From NCBI GenBank assembly GCA_965246995.1, contig OZ252008.1:1550001-1614000 (forward strand): a DNA stretch of 64,000 nt, in the 5' to 3' direction. The position numbers and the translations under genes were made by a program. How positions within the stretch are numbered: the first letter of the stretch is position 1; each line of letters begins with the position of its first letter. The notes below the pieces were generated by a model. It searched no databases. It had not been told where the DNA came from and saw nothing but the letters and a program-made list of their open reading frames with translations. This document shows, piece after piece, positions 52,415 to 62,800 of this stretch. The DNA is from VXRJ01 sp965246995. Its GTDB lineage: Bacteria > Acidobacteriota > Vicinamibacteria > Vicinamibacterales > UBA8438.

Positions 52415-54076
52415 GTGACTCTCAGGCACGTCGCCCTGTTTGTCTGTCTGCCGCTGGCCGGCGCATGCACGTCCGGCACGGGAGAGCCGTCTGCGGGCAT
52501 TGTTGCCACGGCGCCGGAGACCGCCTCCGCCAGCGCCAACGCCGGCAGCGAGACGACGCCTGACCGCGCCCCCTGCGCGGAGACGCTCCCCGATCTGAGT
52601 GGCCTGGGCGACTCCGTCCAGCAGCAGATCCGCCAGCACCACGCCGCCTTTCCCCGCGCCGCGGCCCGCTCCGCCGCGCCTGCGCAGGCCCAGGGCGTCG
52701 CGGTCGGCTCGATGGGGATGATCCTGATGGCGGCCTGGCTGACCGAAGAGGCGGAGTCCTGTTTCCAGGAAGCGGCATCGCTGATGCCGAACGAACCGCG
52801 CTGGCCGTACTTTCTCGCGCATCTCGACCGCGACCGCGGCGATCTGGCGGGCGCCGCCCGCTACTTCGACGAGGTGCTCGAACTCGTGCCGGACGACCTG
52901 ACGACGCTCTACTGGCTGGGCGACATCCACCTGGAGGAAGGTCGCGCCACCGAGGCGATTCAGCTCTTCGAGCGTTCCCTCGTCATCGCGCCCGAGTCGC
53001 TCTCGGCCCGCTACGGCCTGGCGCGGGCGTCGCTGCTGGCCGAGGACTATCAGCGCGCGGTCGAGATGCTGGAGGAGATTCACGAGCGCAATCCCGATAT
53101 CGGCGCCATCCACTATCCCCTCGGCATGGCGTACCGCGGCCTGGGGAACGACGCGAAGGCGGAAGAACATCTGTCGCGCCGCGAGAACGCCGAGCTGCGT
53201 CCCGAGGACCCGCTGATGGCGGAGCTCGACACCATGCTCAACAGCGCCGGCACGATGGCCTCATCGGGCGAGGCAGCACTCGAACGGGAGGACTGGGCGG
53301 CGGCGGAGGAACAGTTCCGCGAGGCGCTCGAGCTGAACCCGAACGACCCGTCGCTCCGCTACCGGCTGGGCACCGCGCTCGTCATGCAGGGCAATCTCGA
53401 AGGGGCGCTCGCGGAGTTCGAGACCATCGTGCGCGACGCACCCGACTACCATGCGGCGCACTACAGCATCGGTGTCCTGCTGCAGGGCGCGGGACGTGTC
53501 GGGGAGGCGGTCGAGCGGTTCGAGACGGCGCTTCGCTACCGCCCCGGCGACCCGGAGGTGAGTCTGCGCCTCGCGGTCAGCCTGCGGCAGTCGGGCAACC
53601 CGACGGCGGCGCTCGACCATTACCAGACGGTGCTCGACGTCAACCCGAATGTGATCGAGGCGCGCTTCGGCTACGCGATGGCGCTGGTGCAACTCGGCCG
53701 CTGGCGCCAGGCGTTCAATCGCCTGGAGACCGCGATGGCTGCGTTTCCGAACGAAATCGCCTTCCCGCACGCGCTCACCCGCCTGCTGGTGGCATCCCCG
53801 GACGACGCCATCCGCGATGGTCAGCGCGCACTCGACCTGCTGGAGCAGTTGACCGATAGACAGACGACACCGACCATCGATGTGGCGGAAACGATGGCGA
53901 TGACGCTTGCCGAGGTGGGACAGTTCAACGAGGCGGTATCGATTCAGCGTGAGTTGATCGGCGCGGCCGAAGCGGCCGAATTGCCCGCCCTCGTCAGCCG
54001 TCTCCAGGTGAACCTCGCACTCTACGAGCGGAACCAGCCGTGCCGGACTCCGTGGCCCCCTGGCGCGATGCCGTAG
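52415..54076 (+). CDS. TPR lipoprotein paired with CRTAC1
   Basis: The 553-residue protein starts on GTG 52415, which gives a clean lipoprotein signal (RHVALFVCLPLAGAC); a TACACT box lies 11 nt upstream. It has the shared block LPDLSGLGDSVQQQIRQHHA and VGSMGMILMAAWLTEEAESC, then ~10 TPRs (RWPYFLAHLDRDRGDLAGAA, AHYSIGVLLQGAGRVGEAVE) and the conserved tail YERNQPCRTPWPPGAMP. Insertion of the repeat element upstream has separated it from its CRTAC1 partner, so it may now rely on its own promoter. Confidence 0.92.
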   Translation: MTLRHVALFVCLPLAGACTSGTGEPSAGIVATAPETASASANAGSETTPDRAPCAETLPDLSGLGDSVQQQIRQHHAAFPRAAARSAAPAQAQGVAVGSMGMILMAAWLTEEAESCFQEAASLMPNEPRWPYFLAHLDRDRGDLAGAARYFDEVLELVPDDLTTLYWLGDIHLEEGRATEAIQLFERSLVIAPESLSARYGLARASLLAEDYQRAVEMLEEIHERNPDIGAIHYPLGMAYRGLGNDAKAEEHLSRRENAELRPEDPLMAELDTMLNSAGTMASSGEAALEREDWAAAEEQFREALELNPNDPSLRYRLGTALVMQGNLEGALAEFETIVRDAPDYHAAHYSIGVLLQGAGRVGEAVERFETALRYRPGDPEVSLRLAVSLRQSGNPTAALDHYQTVLDVNPNVIEARFGYAMALVQLGRWRQAFNRLETAMAAFPNEIAFPHALTRLLVASPDDAIRDGQRALDLLEQLTDRQTTPTIDVAETMAMTLAEVGQFNEAVSIQRELIGAAEAAELPALVSRLQVNLALYERNQPCRTPWPPGAMP

Positions 54077-54147
54077 CAGTCATGATGGCGATTCGTGTCG
54101 CGCTGACCGCCGCCGGCCGGCGCGTCGTTCGAGAATGGCGCATGGCG

Positions 54148-54188
54148 TATAGTGGGAAGGGGACAAGCGTTCGCGCAGGGAGGAAGTC
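54148..54188 (+). promoter_or_regulatory. -10 box and ribosome-binding site of VWA gene 2
   Basis: GCGTATAGTGGG carries TATAGT (54148-54153), identical to that of VWA gene 1. GGGAGGAAG lies at 54178-54186, immediately before the codon ATA at 54189. The ribosome-binding site thus points at ATA rather than a normal start codon. Confidence 0.6.
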
Positions 54189-55196
54189 ATAGACGGACTC
54201 GAGCGGTCTCGACGGAGGGTTCTTGCCACGGCTGCTTTCTTCGCCGCAGCGGCGGTTGCCGGGCTGTGGACGGGTGCCTCGAGTACAGGCGCACAGTCGG
54301 CGGAGCAGCTGTACCTGACCGTGCTCGACAAGGATGGACAGCCGGTCACGGATCTCCGGCCGCACGAAGTACAGGTGACGGAGAACGGCGTGCGGCGCGA
54401 GGTGCTCTACCTGTCGCGTTCCGCCGGACCGGCGGACATCTCCGTTCTGGTCGATACCAGCGGGGCTCTCGTGCCGGCGACGAACCATCTGCGGACAGCA
54501 CTGAACGCGTTCGTCGACGCCCTGACCGGCCACGCGAGGATGTCGCTCGTCACCTTCGGCGACCTGCCGGTGCGCGTAGTCGCTCCCACGACGGCGATGA
54601 CGCGGATGCACGAGGCGATAGACGACCTGTTTCCGTCGGAGGACGCAATCTCCCGCTTTCAGGACGCGCTAGTGAGTGCGGTTATCGATATCAGTGAGCG
54701 TCAGCCGCCACGGCCCACGGTCGTCGTGCTGGCGTCGGATCAGCTCGCGAGCACATTCGCCGAAGTTTCCCCCAACAGCACGACGCGGTCAGTCGATGAC
54801 GTGATTGGAGTGATGCAGGCGCTAGGCGTCCCGGTGCACATCATCGCACTGCGGAGCAGAGACTCGTTCGACGTGATCACACGCGGCGCCTCCGATCGCA
54901 ACTCGGTCTTCAGGAGCCCTTTGGAGAACACGCTCCGGACCGGGATGGTGGCGCAGGAAACCCGCGACTGGCTGAAAGTCTTCGAAACAGTGTCGGATCG
55001 GACCGGTGGACGTCTGACGAACCTGTACGCGAGCTCCGGCCTCGACGAGCCGTTGCTCGAGCTCGCCAACGAGATTGTGGGTCAGTACATCCTCACCTAC
55101 TCTCAACCCCCGGGGGATGCCGACAACGATGAGCGGGAGATTGGCATCGGCGTCGCCCGTGACGATGTGATGGTTCGCGTCACTCTCGTAAGGTGA
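54189..55196 (+). CDS. Secreted VWA-domain protein, copy 2, with apparent ATA start
   Basis: The gene is 336 codons including stop (335 aa), close to its 331-residue paralogue at 40851. The frame opens after a TAG at 54150 and has no ATG, GTG or TTG until 54321, inside the mature domain. A signal peptide (RRRVLATAAFFAAAAVAGLW) is encoded directly after ATA 54189, which sits at the position of the paralogue's ATG. The domain follows: LYLTVLDKDGQPVTDLRPHE, DISVLVDTSGA (MIDAS-like), MSLVTFGD, GQYILTYSQPPGD and EIGIGVARDDVMVRV. Either ATA is used as a rare start, or a point mutation or sequencing error removed the ATG. The next gene starts 54 bp downstream. Confidence 0.8.
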   Translation: MDGLERSRRRVLATAAFFAAAAVAGLWTGASSTGAQSAEQLYLTVLDKDGQPVTDLRPHEVQVTENGVRREVLYLSRSAGPADISVLVDTSGALVPATNHLRTALNAFVDALTGHARMSLVTFGDLPVRVVAPTTAMTRMHEAIDDLFPSEDAISRFQDALVSAVIDISERQPPRPTVVVLASDQLASTFAEVSPNSTTRSVDDVIGVMQALGVPVHIIALRSRDSFDVITRGASDRNSVFRSPLENTLRTGMVAQETRDWLKVFETVSDRTGGRLTNLYASSGLDEPLLELANEIVGQYILTYSQPPGDADNDEREIGIGVARDDVMVRVTLVR

Positions 55197-55250
55197 ATCT
55201 ACACGTCGCCCATCTGGTACACGCCCTGAGGGCGACCGCCCGCGACACCC

Positions 55251-58103
55251 ATGGCATCCCTTGCAGACCGCTTCGCGCCGCTCGGGCCGGGCTTTCTCGC
55301 CGGCGGGCTGATCCTGCTCGTCGCCAGCGGAATCACGCTGGCGGCGTGGCCGGCTGCTGTCCTGCCCTACGTCATGAACGTCATGCTCCATCCGGCGGTG
55401 GGCCTGGGGTGGGGGATTGCGGGTGCAATCTGGATAGCGCGGCGCTGGCAGGCACGGGCGCGCGCCACGTCGGGTGAGACGATTGGACCGCTGCTGGCCG
55501 CCGGTGTTGTCGTAAGCGCCGCAGGGTTTCTGTTCGGCGCCGCCGTTGTCGTAACCGGGGCGACGCAGTCCTGGACCGGGCTTCTCTGGCTACACGTGGC
55601 GGTGTCGTCCGCCGGCGCCCTGCTTATCGGCTTCCACGTCTGGCGGGTGGTGGAGGGAGCACCGCTCCGCCGCTGGGCGATCCGGGGCGGTATCGTGACA
55701 CTGGCGGTGGCGGGCGCCATGACGCCGACGCTGCGGGAGCGGCACGACACCGGCTGGCGCGCCGCGTACTTCATCGAGAACCCATCGCTCCCTCCGGCGT
55801 CGATGGAAGAGGAAGGGGCTGGCGCGGACTCTCCGTTCTTCCCGTCGTCGGCCCGAAGCAACACGGGTGACCTGATTCCGTCGGACTTTTTCCTGACCAG
55901 CGAGACTTGTGGCCGCTGTCACCCGGACATCTACGATCAATGGAACGACTCGGCGCACCACTTCGCATCGTTCAACAACCAGTGGTACCGCAAGTCGATC
56001 GAGTACATGCAGGACGTGGTTGGCAACGAGCCGTCGAAATGGTGTGCCGGCTGCCACGACCACGCGATGTTCTTCAACGGCGGGTTCGAGCGGCCGGCGC
56101 GCGAGCAGATCGACACGCCGGAGGCCCAGGCGGGACTTGGCTGCACGTCGTGCCACTCCATCGTCCATGTCGGCGGGTCGATGGGGCAGGGGGACTTCGT
56201 CATCGAGTACCCCGCGCTGCATGACCTCGCGGCGAGCGAGTTCCCGCCGATTCGGTGGGCGCACGATCTGGTGACGGAACTCGCGCCGGAGCCGCACCGC
56301 CGGACGTTCCTCAAGCCGTTCCACACCGAACAGCAGGCGGAGTTCTGCTCGTCGTGCCACAAGGTGCATCTCGACGTGCCGGTGAACGACTACCGGTGGC
56401 TGCGCGGCTTCAACGAGTACGACAACTGGCAGGCCTCCGGCGTGTCGGGGCAGGGGGCCCGTTCGTTCTACTACCCGGAGTCGCCGCAGACCTGCAACAA
56501 CTGCCACATGCCGCTCGTCCCGTCGGACGACCCGGCGGCGGACGACGGGTTCATCCACTCGCATCGCTTCCCCGGCGCGAACACCGCGCTGCCCTTCGTC
56601 AACGGGAACGAGGAGCAGTTGCGCGCGGTTCAGGAGTTCCTCCGCGCGGGGCAGGTCACCGTCGATATCTTCGGCATCGCGCGGGTCGACGAGCCGGCCG
56701 CGACACCCGTCCGGCCGGCGCGCGCCGCCGAGCCTACGCTCGCCAGCACGTTCGCGGTGGGGGAGGAGTCTGCCGGCTTTGGCGCCCGGATGGGTGTCGC
56801 GGTGCCGGAGGCGGAAGTGACCGCACCGCTCGATCTTCGTGCGGTCGGGGTCCGCCGGGGCGAATCGGTCCGCGTGGAGGTGGTGGTCCGCACGCGCGGC
56901 GTCGGCCACTTCTTCCCGGGTGGCACCGTCGATGCGTTCGACGTCTGGGTGGAGTTCGAAGCGGTGGATGAGAACGGCCGCGTCCTGCTGCACAGCGGCG
57001 CGGCAGCCGACGGCGGCAGCGGCCCGGTAGACCCGTCGGCGCACTTCTACCGCAGCCTCCAGCTCGATGGCCACGGCAATCCGATCAACAAGCGGAACGC
57101 CTGGATGACCCGGTCGGTGGCCTACGTTCGGCTCATCCCGCCCGGCGCGGCCGACACCCTGCATTACCGGTTGCAGATCCCGCCGGAAGCCGGCGATCGG
57201 ATCCAGCTCCGCGCCAAGCTGAACTACCGGAAGTTCGCGTGGTGGAACACGCAATGGGCGTATGCCGGCGTTCGCGATCCGAACGCGCCGCCGCCGGGGC
57301 CGGACCATGATGATGCCGAGTGGTTGTTCACCGGTGATACGTCCAATGTGTCCGGTGCGATGAAGGAGATTCCCGACATTCCGACCACGGTGATGGCGGA
57401 GGCCGAGGCGATGCTCGAAGTCGTGGATGCCGAGGCGCCGTTGCCGGAGACGCTGGCGGCTGATGCAACGCCGTCCGGCCCGGCCGTCCGGCCCGAACCG
57501 TCGGCAACGCTGCGCGGGCGCTGGAACGACTATGGCATCGGCCTGCTCCTGCAGGGCGACCTGCGGGGCGCCGAGCGGGCCTTCCGCGAGGTGATGGCGG
57601 TCGCCCCGGAGTGGGGCGAAGGACCGTTCAACGTGGCCCGCGTCCACCTCGAGGAAGGCGAAGTGGAATTGGCGCTCCCGTTGCTCGACGAGGCGACGCG
57701 TCTCGACATTTCGCCCGCGCGGACCGGCTATTTCCGCGGCGTCGCGCTCCGCGCCCTCGGCCGCTACGAAGAGGCGTTCGCGGCGTTCGAGGATGCGCGC
57801 GCCGTCTACCCGCGCGACCGCGTCGTCCTGAACGAGATCGGCCGGCTGCACTTTCTCGAACGGCGCTACGACGAGGCGGTGTCGACGCTCGAAACGGTGC
57901 TCACGATTGACCCGGAGGATCTGCAGGCGCACTACACGATGATGCTGGCCCACCGGGGCGCCCGCCGAATGGACGAGGCCGCCGAGGCGCAGGCGCGCTA
58001 CGAGCGCTTCACCGCCGACGAGTCGGCGCAGGCGATTACCGGTCCGTTTCGCCGGGCCTCCCCCGAAGACAACAACGAGCGTCAGACGATCCACGAGCAC
58101 TGA
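55251..58103 (+). CDS. Membrane-anchored pentaheme cytochrome c with TPR C-terminus
   Basis: The 950-residue protein begins with ~4 membrane segments (FLAGGLILLVASGITLAAWP, VSSAGALLIGFHVWRVV and others; ~10-165). A periplasmic multiheme region follows with five CxxCH motifs: CGRCH (220), CAGCH (265), CTSCH (298), CSSCH (366) and CNNCH (415). The pattern resembles cytochrome c554-like oxidoreductases. A beta-rich domain follows (~530-720; GVGHFFPGGTVDAFDVWVEF), then about four TPRs (~760-930). It may pass electrons from the membrane to periplasmic partners, with the TPRs docking them. ATG 55251 has no clear ribosome-binding site. It lies between VWA gene 2 and two propeller genes. Confidence 0.9.
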   Translation: MASLADRFAPLGPGFLAGGLILLVASGITLAAWPAAVLPYVMNVMLHPAVGLGWGIAGAIWIARRWQARARATSGETIGPLLAAGVVVSAAGFLFGAAVVVTGATQSWTGLLWLHVAVSSAGALLIGFHVWRVVEGAPLRRWAIRGGIVTLAVAGAMTPTLRERHDTGWRAAYFIENPSLPPASMEEEGAGADSPFFPSSARSNTGDLIPSDFFLTSETCGRCHPDIYDQWNDSAHHFASFNNQWYRKSIEYMQDVVGNEPSKWCAGCHDHAMFFNGGFERPAREQIDTPEAQAGLGCTSCHSIVHVGGSMGQGDFVIEYPALHDLAASEFPPIRWAHDLVTELAPEPHRRTFLKPFHTEQQAEFCSSCHKVHLDVPVNDYRWLRGFNEYDNWQASGVSGQGARSFYYPESPQTCNNCHMPLVPSDDPAADDGFIHSHRFPGANTALPFVNGNEEQLRAVQEFLRAGQVTVDIFGIARVDEPAATPVRPARAAEPTLASTFAVGEESAGFGARMGVAVPEAEVTAPLDLRAVGVRRGESVRVEVVVRTRGVGHFFPGGTVDAFDVWVEFEAVDENGRVLLHSGAAADGGSGPVDPSAHFYRSLQLDGHGNPINKRNAWMTRSVAYVRLIPPGAADTLHYRLQIPPEAGDRIQLRAKLNYRKFAWWNTQWAYAGVRDPNAPPPGPDHDDAEWLFTGDTSNVSGAMKEIPDIPTTVMAEAEAMLEVVDAEAPLPETLAADATPSGPAVRPEPSATLRGRWNDYGIGLLLQGDLRGAERAFREVMAVAPEWGEGPFNVARVHLEEGEVELALPLLDEATRLDISPARTGYFRGVALRALGRYEEAFAAFEDARAVYPRDRVVLNEIGRLHFLERRYDEAVSTLETVLTIDPEDLQAHYTMMLAHRGARRMDEAAEAQARYERFTADESAQAITGPFRRASPEDNNERQTIHEH

Positions 58104-58127
58104 CCCGGATCCGGACGCGCCGGTTGA

Positions 58128-58133
58128 TATGAT
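58128..58133 (+). promoter_or_regulatory. -10-like box (TATGAT) close to a TTG start
   Basis: TATGAT ends 9 nt before TTG 58143 in the 39-bp gap after the pentaheme gene. No ribosome-binding site is visible, so a near-leaderless transcript is possible; read-through from upstream is also likely. Confidence 0.4.
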
Positions 58134-58142
58134 CGCCGCGCC

Positions 58143-59828
58143 TTGAGACAACGACTGACAGGGAAGCGGAACGTCGGGGTGGCCGCGGTGGCGGTCTGGT
58201 TGGCGCTCCCGCCGGTGGCGGAGGCCCAGCAGGTTGCCTTCACCGACGCGACCCGTGCCGCCGGTATCGATTTCACACACACCACCGGCGCGTTCGGCGA
58301 GAAGTACCTTCCGGAAACGCTCGGCGGCGGCGCGGTCTGGATTGACGCCGACGGCGACGGCTGGCAGGACCTGTTCCTGGTGAATTCGACCACCTGGCCA
58401 GGGCAGGGCGCCGCGACACCGTCCGCCTTCTACCGCAACGATACCGACGGCACGTTCACCGACGCGACCACCGCGGCAGGATTGGGCGATCCGGTCTACG
58501 GCATCGGCGGCGCCGCCGCCGACTACGACAACGACGGCGACGTCGATCTCTACGTTACCGCGCTCGGTCCGAACCGCCTCTACCGCAACCGGGGTGATGG
58601 CACGTTCGAGGATGCAACCGCGTCGGCGGGCGTCGGCGATCCCGGATTCTCGACGAGTGCGATCTGGTGGGACTACGACGCCGACGGCGACATCGATCTG
58701 TTCGTCGCGAATTACGTCGAATGGTCGGCGGAGACCGATCTCTTCTGCACCATCGACGGTTCGACGAAGTCGTACTGCACGCCGGAGTCGTACACGGGTC
58801 AGTCGGGCACGCTCTACCGCAACCGGGGCGACGGCACTTTCGAGGATGTGACCGCCGCGGCCGGCGTCGCTACGCCGACGTCGAAGGGGCTCGGTCTGGC
58901 GATGCTCGACGCCGATGGTGACGACTGGGTGGACCTGTTCGTCGCGAACGATACCGAACCGGATCAACTGTTCCGCAACCGGGGGGACGGCACCTTCGAG
59001 GATATCGGCGTGGTTGCCGGCGTCGCCTACAGCGAGACGGGGGTGGCGCGCGCCGGCATGGGTGTGGATGCCGCCGACTACGACGATTCCGGACGTTCCA
59101 GCCTTGTGATCGGCCACTTCTCGAACGAGATGATGGCGCTGTTCCACAACGAGGGCGGACTGTTCCTCGACGAGGCGCCCCGCTCGGCCCTCGGCCGAGC
59201 CACGCTTCTCACGCTCACCTTCGGCTGTTTCTTCTTCGATGTCGATCTGGATGGACTGCTGGACATCTTCGCTGCAAATGGCCACGTCGCCGACGATGTC
59301 GAACGGTTGCAGTCGCGCGTCACGCACGCGCAGGCGCCGCAGTTGTTCCACAATACCGGCGGGGGACGGTTCGAGGAGGTGACTGACGCCGGCGAGGCGC
59401 TTGCGACACCGATGGTGGGGCGCGGCGCCGCCTATGCCGACTACGACGGCGACGGCGATCTCGATGTTGTCGTCACCGCGAACGGGGGGGCGGCTCGCCT
59501 GCTCCGGAACGACTTGGCGAGTACGGCGAACCTGATCCGCCTGACCTTGCGCGGGACGTCAGCCAATCGGAGCGGCATCGGCGCGCAGGTGGAGGTGACC
59601 GTGGGTGGCGCGACGCGCCGGCGCGTCGTCAAGTCGGGCTCGAGTTACGCGTCGCAGAGCGAGTTACCGGTTACCATCGGCCTTGGTATGGCGCCGCGCG
59701 TCGATGGCGTCCGGATCGTCTGGCCCGGCGGAGCGGTCGATGATCTCGGCACAATCGAAGCGAACCGGCAGGTTGTGATTGAGCAGGGGACGGGCATCGT
59801 CGACACCGTCCCGATCGAGCGGAGGTAA
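58143..59828 (+). CDS. Secreted CRTAC1-family protein
   Basis: The 561-residue protein starts on TTG 58143 and has a Sec signal without a lipobox (VGVAAVAVWLALPPVAEA-Q), unlike the other CRTAC1 proteins here. It opens VAFTDATRAAGIDFTHTTG, with FG-GAP loops (WIDADGDGWQDLFLVN, DYDNDGDVDLYVT, DYDADGDIDLFVAN, DYDGDGDLDVVVT) and a C-terminal ASPIC/UnbV-like domain (VVKSGSSYASQSELPVTIGL, IVWPGGAVDDLGTIEANRQV). It has the disulfide-type loop CTIDGSTKSYC. It is followed 2 bp later by the giant TPR-propeller gene, so the two are surely co-translated. Confidence 0.92.
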   Translation: MRQRLTGKRNVGVAAVAVWLALPPVAEAQQVAFTDATRAAGIDFTHTTGAFGEKYLPETLGGGAVWIDADGDGWQDLFLVNSTTWPGQGAATPSAFYRNDTDGTFTDATTAAGLGDPVYGIGGAAADYDNDGDVDLYVTALGPNRLYRNRGDGTFEDATASAGVGDPGFSTSAIWWDYDADGDIDLFVANYVEWSAETDLFCTIDGSTKSYCTPESYTGQSGTLYRNRGDGTFEDVTAAAGVATPTSKGLGLAMLDADGDDWVDLFVANDTEPDQLFRNRGDGTFEDIGVVAGVAYSETGVARAGMGVDAADYDDSGRSSLVIGHFSNEMMALFHNEGGLFLDEAPRSALGRATLLTLTFGCFFFDVDLDGLLDIFAANGHVADDVERLQSRVTHAQAPQLFHNTGGGRFEEVTDAGEALATPMVGRGAAYADYDGDGDLDVVVTANGGAARLLRNDLASTANLIRLTLRGTSANRSGIGAQVEVTVGGATRRRVVKSGSSYASQSELPVTIGLGMAPRVDGVRIVWPGGAVDDLGTIEANRQVVIEQGTGIVDTVPIERR

Positions 59829-59830
59829 TC

Positions 59831-62800
59831 GTGACAGGCTCGCCTTCACCATCGTTTATCGCACCCTCCGCTTCCGGTACGGGCCGTGGCCTGCGGCTGA
59901 CGGCACTGGTTTTCGCGGCGTTCTTCGCCGGGCACGCGATCGCCTGGTGGTTCCTGGGCGCTGGCGGACCCGGCGCCCCCTCGCCCCAGTACCAGGAGAC
60001 GGTCCGCGTGTTCTACCGCGCGCTCGCGTCACTGGAAGTCGGGCTCCTCGACGAGGCGCGTGACGGCTTCGCGGAAGCGGCCGCACTCGCGCCCGACGAG
60101 CCGGCGATTCAGGCCAACCTTGCGGTAGCCGAAGTCGGGATGGGCAACGATGCGGGTGCGACCGCCGCGCTCACCGCGGCGGCGACGCTCGCTCCGGAGA
60201 GCGCCGAGGTCGCCTACCTGCAGGGTCAACTCGCGAGCTTCGCGGGACGCACCGACGAGGCGACAACCCACTACCGGCGCGCAGCCGAACTGGATGCCGA
60301 TCATCTCCGGGCGCGGTTCGCCCTCGCGCAGGAGCTGGAGCGTTCGGGTGACGCGGCTGTGCTGACCGAAGCACGGGCGTGGCTCGAAGAGGTGCTGGCC
60401 GGCCGTCCGGACAACCTCGCGTTGCTGCTGGAGCGGGTCCGTTGGGCGGCGGTCGCGGACGACGCACCGGTGCTGGCCGACTCGCTTGCGCGCCTGCGGG
60501 TGGTAAGCGACGCCTGGCCGCCGCTCGCCATCACGCAGATCGATGCGCTCGCCGCCGCGGCCGGCGCGGGCGATCTGGCGCGCGCGGCGACGTTCGCGCA
60601 ACTTCTTCGCAACGTCCTGGTGCGGACCGCCACGTTCCGGGAGGACCTGGCGCTGGTAAGCGTCAGCGCGGAGCAGATCGCCGAGCCGCTCGATCGGTTC
60701 CTCACGCTGCCGTCGCCGTCCCAGGACGCATCCCCGCCCGACCGGTCCCTGGCCTATGTCCGCGAGCCGATCGCGGATGCTGCGGCAGTCGCTCCGGCGG
60801 GCGCTGTGGCGGTAACGATCATGCCGGCGGCCGACGACCGGGCCGCGACAATCTTCGTGGCGGATGGTGGGGCGGTCCGGCCTATCGGTCCCGGCGCAGA
60901 CGGCGCGGCGGGTCCGTTCGACTTCCCCGGCGGCGCTACCACGACGCCTCCCGCCGCGGACGGTCTGCTGCCGCTCGACTGGGACAGTGACTACCGGATG
61001 GACCTGGCCCTCGCCGGCGTCGATGGTCTCCGCGTCCTCGTGCAGGGCGATGACGGAACGTTCGCCGAGATGACACCCCCCGCGGCGGACGACGCGACCG
61101 ATGCGCCGGCCGCGGGCGCCGACCTGACGCTGCATGGTGTCTGGGCGGCGGATGTGGAAATGGATGGCGACCTCGATATCGTCGTCGGTCCCGAGTCGGC
61201 GTCGCCCTGGGTCGCGCGCAACAACGCCGACGGAACCTGGCGCACGGTCCGGCCGTTCCCGGAGATGCCGGGGCTGCGCGGCTTCGTCTGGGGCGACCTC
61301 GACTTCGACGGCGATCCGGACGCGGTGCTCCTCGATGCCGAGGGCGGGATCCATCCGATGGAGAACCTGCAGGCGGGGCGGTTCGCGTCCTGGCCGGCGC
61401 CGGATCCATCGGAAGCGGCAGTGGCCATCGCACTGGGCGACCTGGACGCGGACGGCCGGCTCGACCTCGTGTCGCTCGATGTGTCGGGCAGCGTCAGGCG
61501 GAGCAGCGTAGTCGCCGATCGGTGGGACACCTGGGATCGCGACGCGGTGGTGACGTGGGGCGGTTTTCCGGACGCCAGTGCTGCCGGTTCTTACCGCCTG
61601 CTGCTCGCCGATCTCGACAACAATGGCGCGCTCGACCTGGCCGGCTCGGGCGCCGCCGGCACGCAGGTCTGGCTGGCGGACGAACGCTCGACCCTCGATC
61701 CCGATCCCGTCGCGGGCATCGATGGCGTGGAGGTTTTCGCGGCGGGCGATCTGAACGATGACGGCTGGATCGATTTCGTCGGACTCGACAGCGGCGCGCC
61801 GGTTCGCCTGCTGGGGCAGGGAAGCGCCGGTTACGGCTGGCACGAGATCTTCCCCCGCGCGAACGTCGCGGCGGGCGATCAACGGATCAACAGTTTCGGT
61901 GTCGGCGGTGAAATGGAGGCGCGGGCCGGGCTCCTCGTCCAGAAGCAGGTGATGACCGGCGGACCGGTTCACTTCGGCCTGGGGACTCGTCCGCAGATTG
62001 ACGTGGCGCGGGTCGTCTGGCCGAACGGCGTGATGCAGGCCGACTTCGAACTGGCTGCGCGCGATGTCTTCGTTGCCGAGCAGCGGCTGAAGGGGTCGTG
62101 CCCGTGGCTCTTCGCGTACGACGGCGAGCAGATCCGCTTCGTCACCGACTTCCTCTGGCGGTCGCCGCTCGGGATGCGGATCAACGCGCAGGATACCGCC
62201 GGCGTCTCCCAGACCGAGGACTGGGTGCTGGTCCGTGGTGATCAGCTGGCGGCGCGCGACGGGCAGTACGACCTGCGCATCACGGCCGAGCTGTGGGAGA
62301 GCCATTTCATCGATCACGTCTCGCTGGTCGTCGTGGATCACCCGCCGGCGACCGAGCTGCACGTGGACGAGCGGTTTGCGCGCAACCCGGCGCCGTTGCG
62401 GCCGTTCGTCACTGGCGTATCGCATCCGGTCGCCCGCGCTGTCGACGACAAGGGCGTTGAGGTAACGGCGCTGGTGAGGAAGCGGGATAACGATTACGTC
62501 GCGACGTTCGAACGGGGATGGCACCAGGGGATCACCCGGGACCACTACCTGGAGGTCGAACTCGACACGACGGCTGGCCCGCTGCCGTCCGGCGGCGACG
62601 TTTACCTGCTCGCCTACGGCTGGCTCTATCCGACCGACAGCAGCATCAACGTCGCGGTGGGACAGAGCACGTTGTCGCCACCGCGGGGCGTCCGGGTGGA
62701 GGGCCAGGAGTCTGACGGCAGCTGGACCGTCATGCACGAGGACATGGGTTTCCCCGCGGGCAAGCTGAAGACGATGGTGATCCCGCTCCTGCGTCGCGCC

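Noticed and set aside
55590..59351. Minus-strand open frame of 1253 codons
   Set aside because: It lies antisense to the pentaheme cytochrome and CRTAC1 genes, whose heme and Ca-loop motifs are clear; the antisense product has no recognisable domain.
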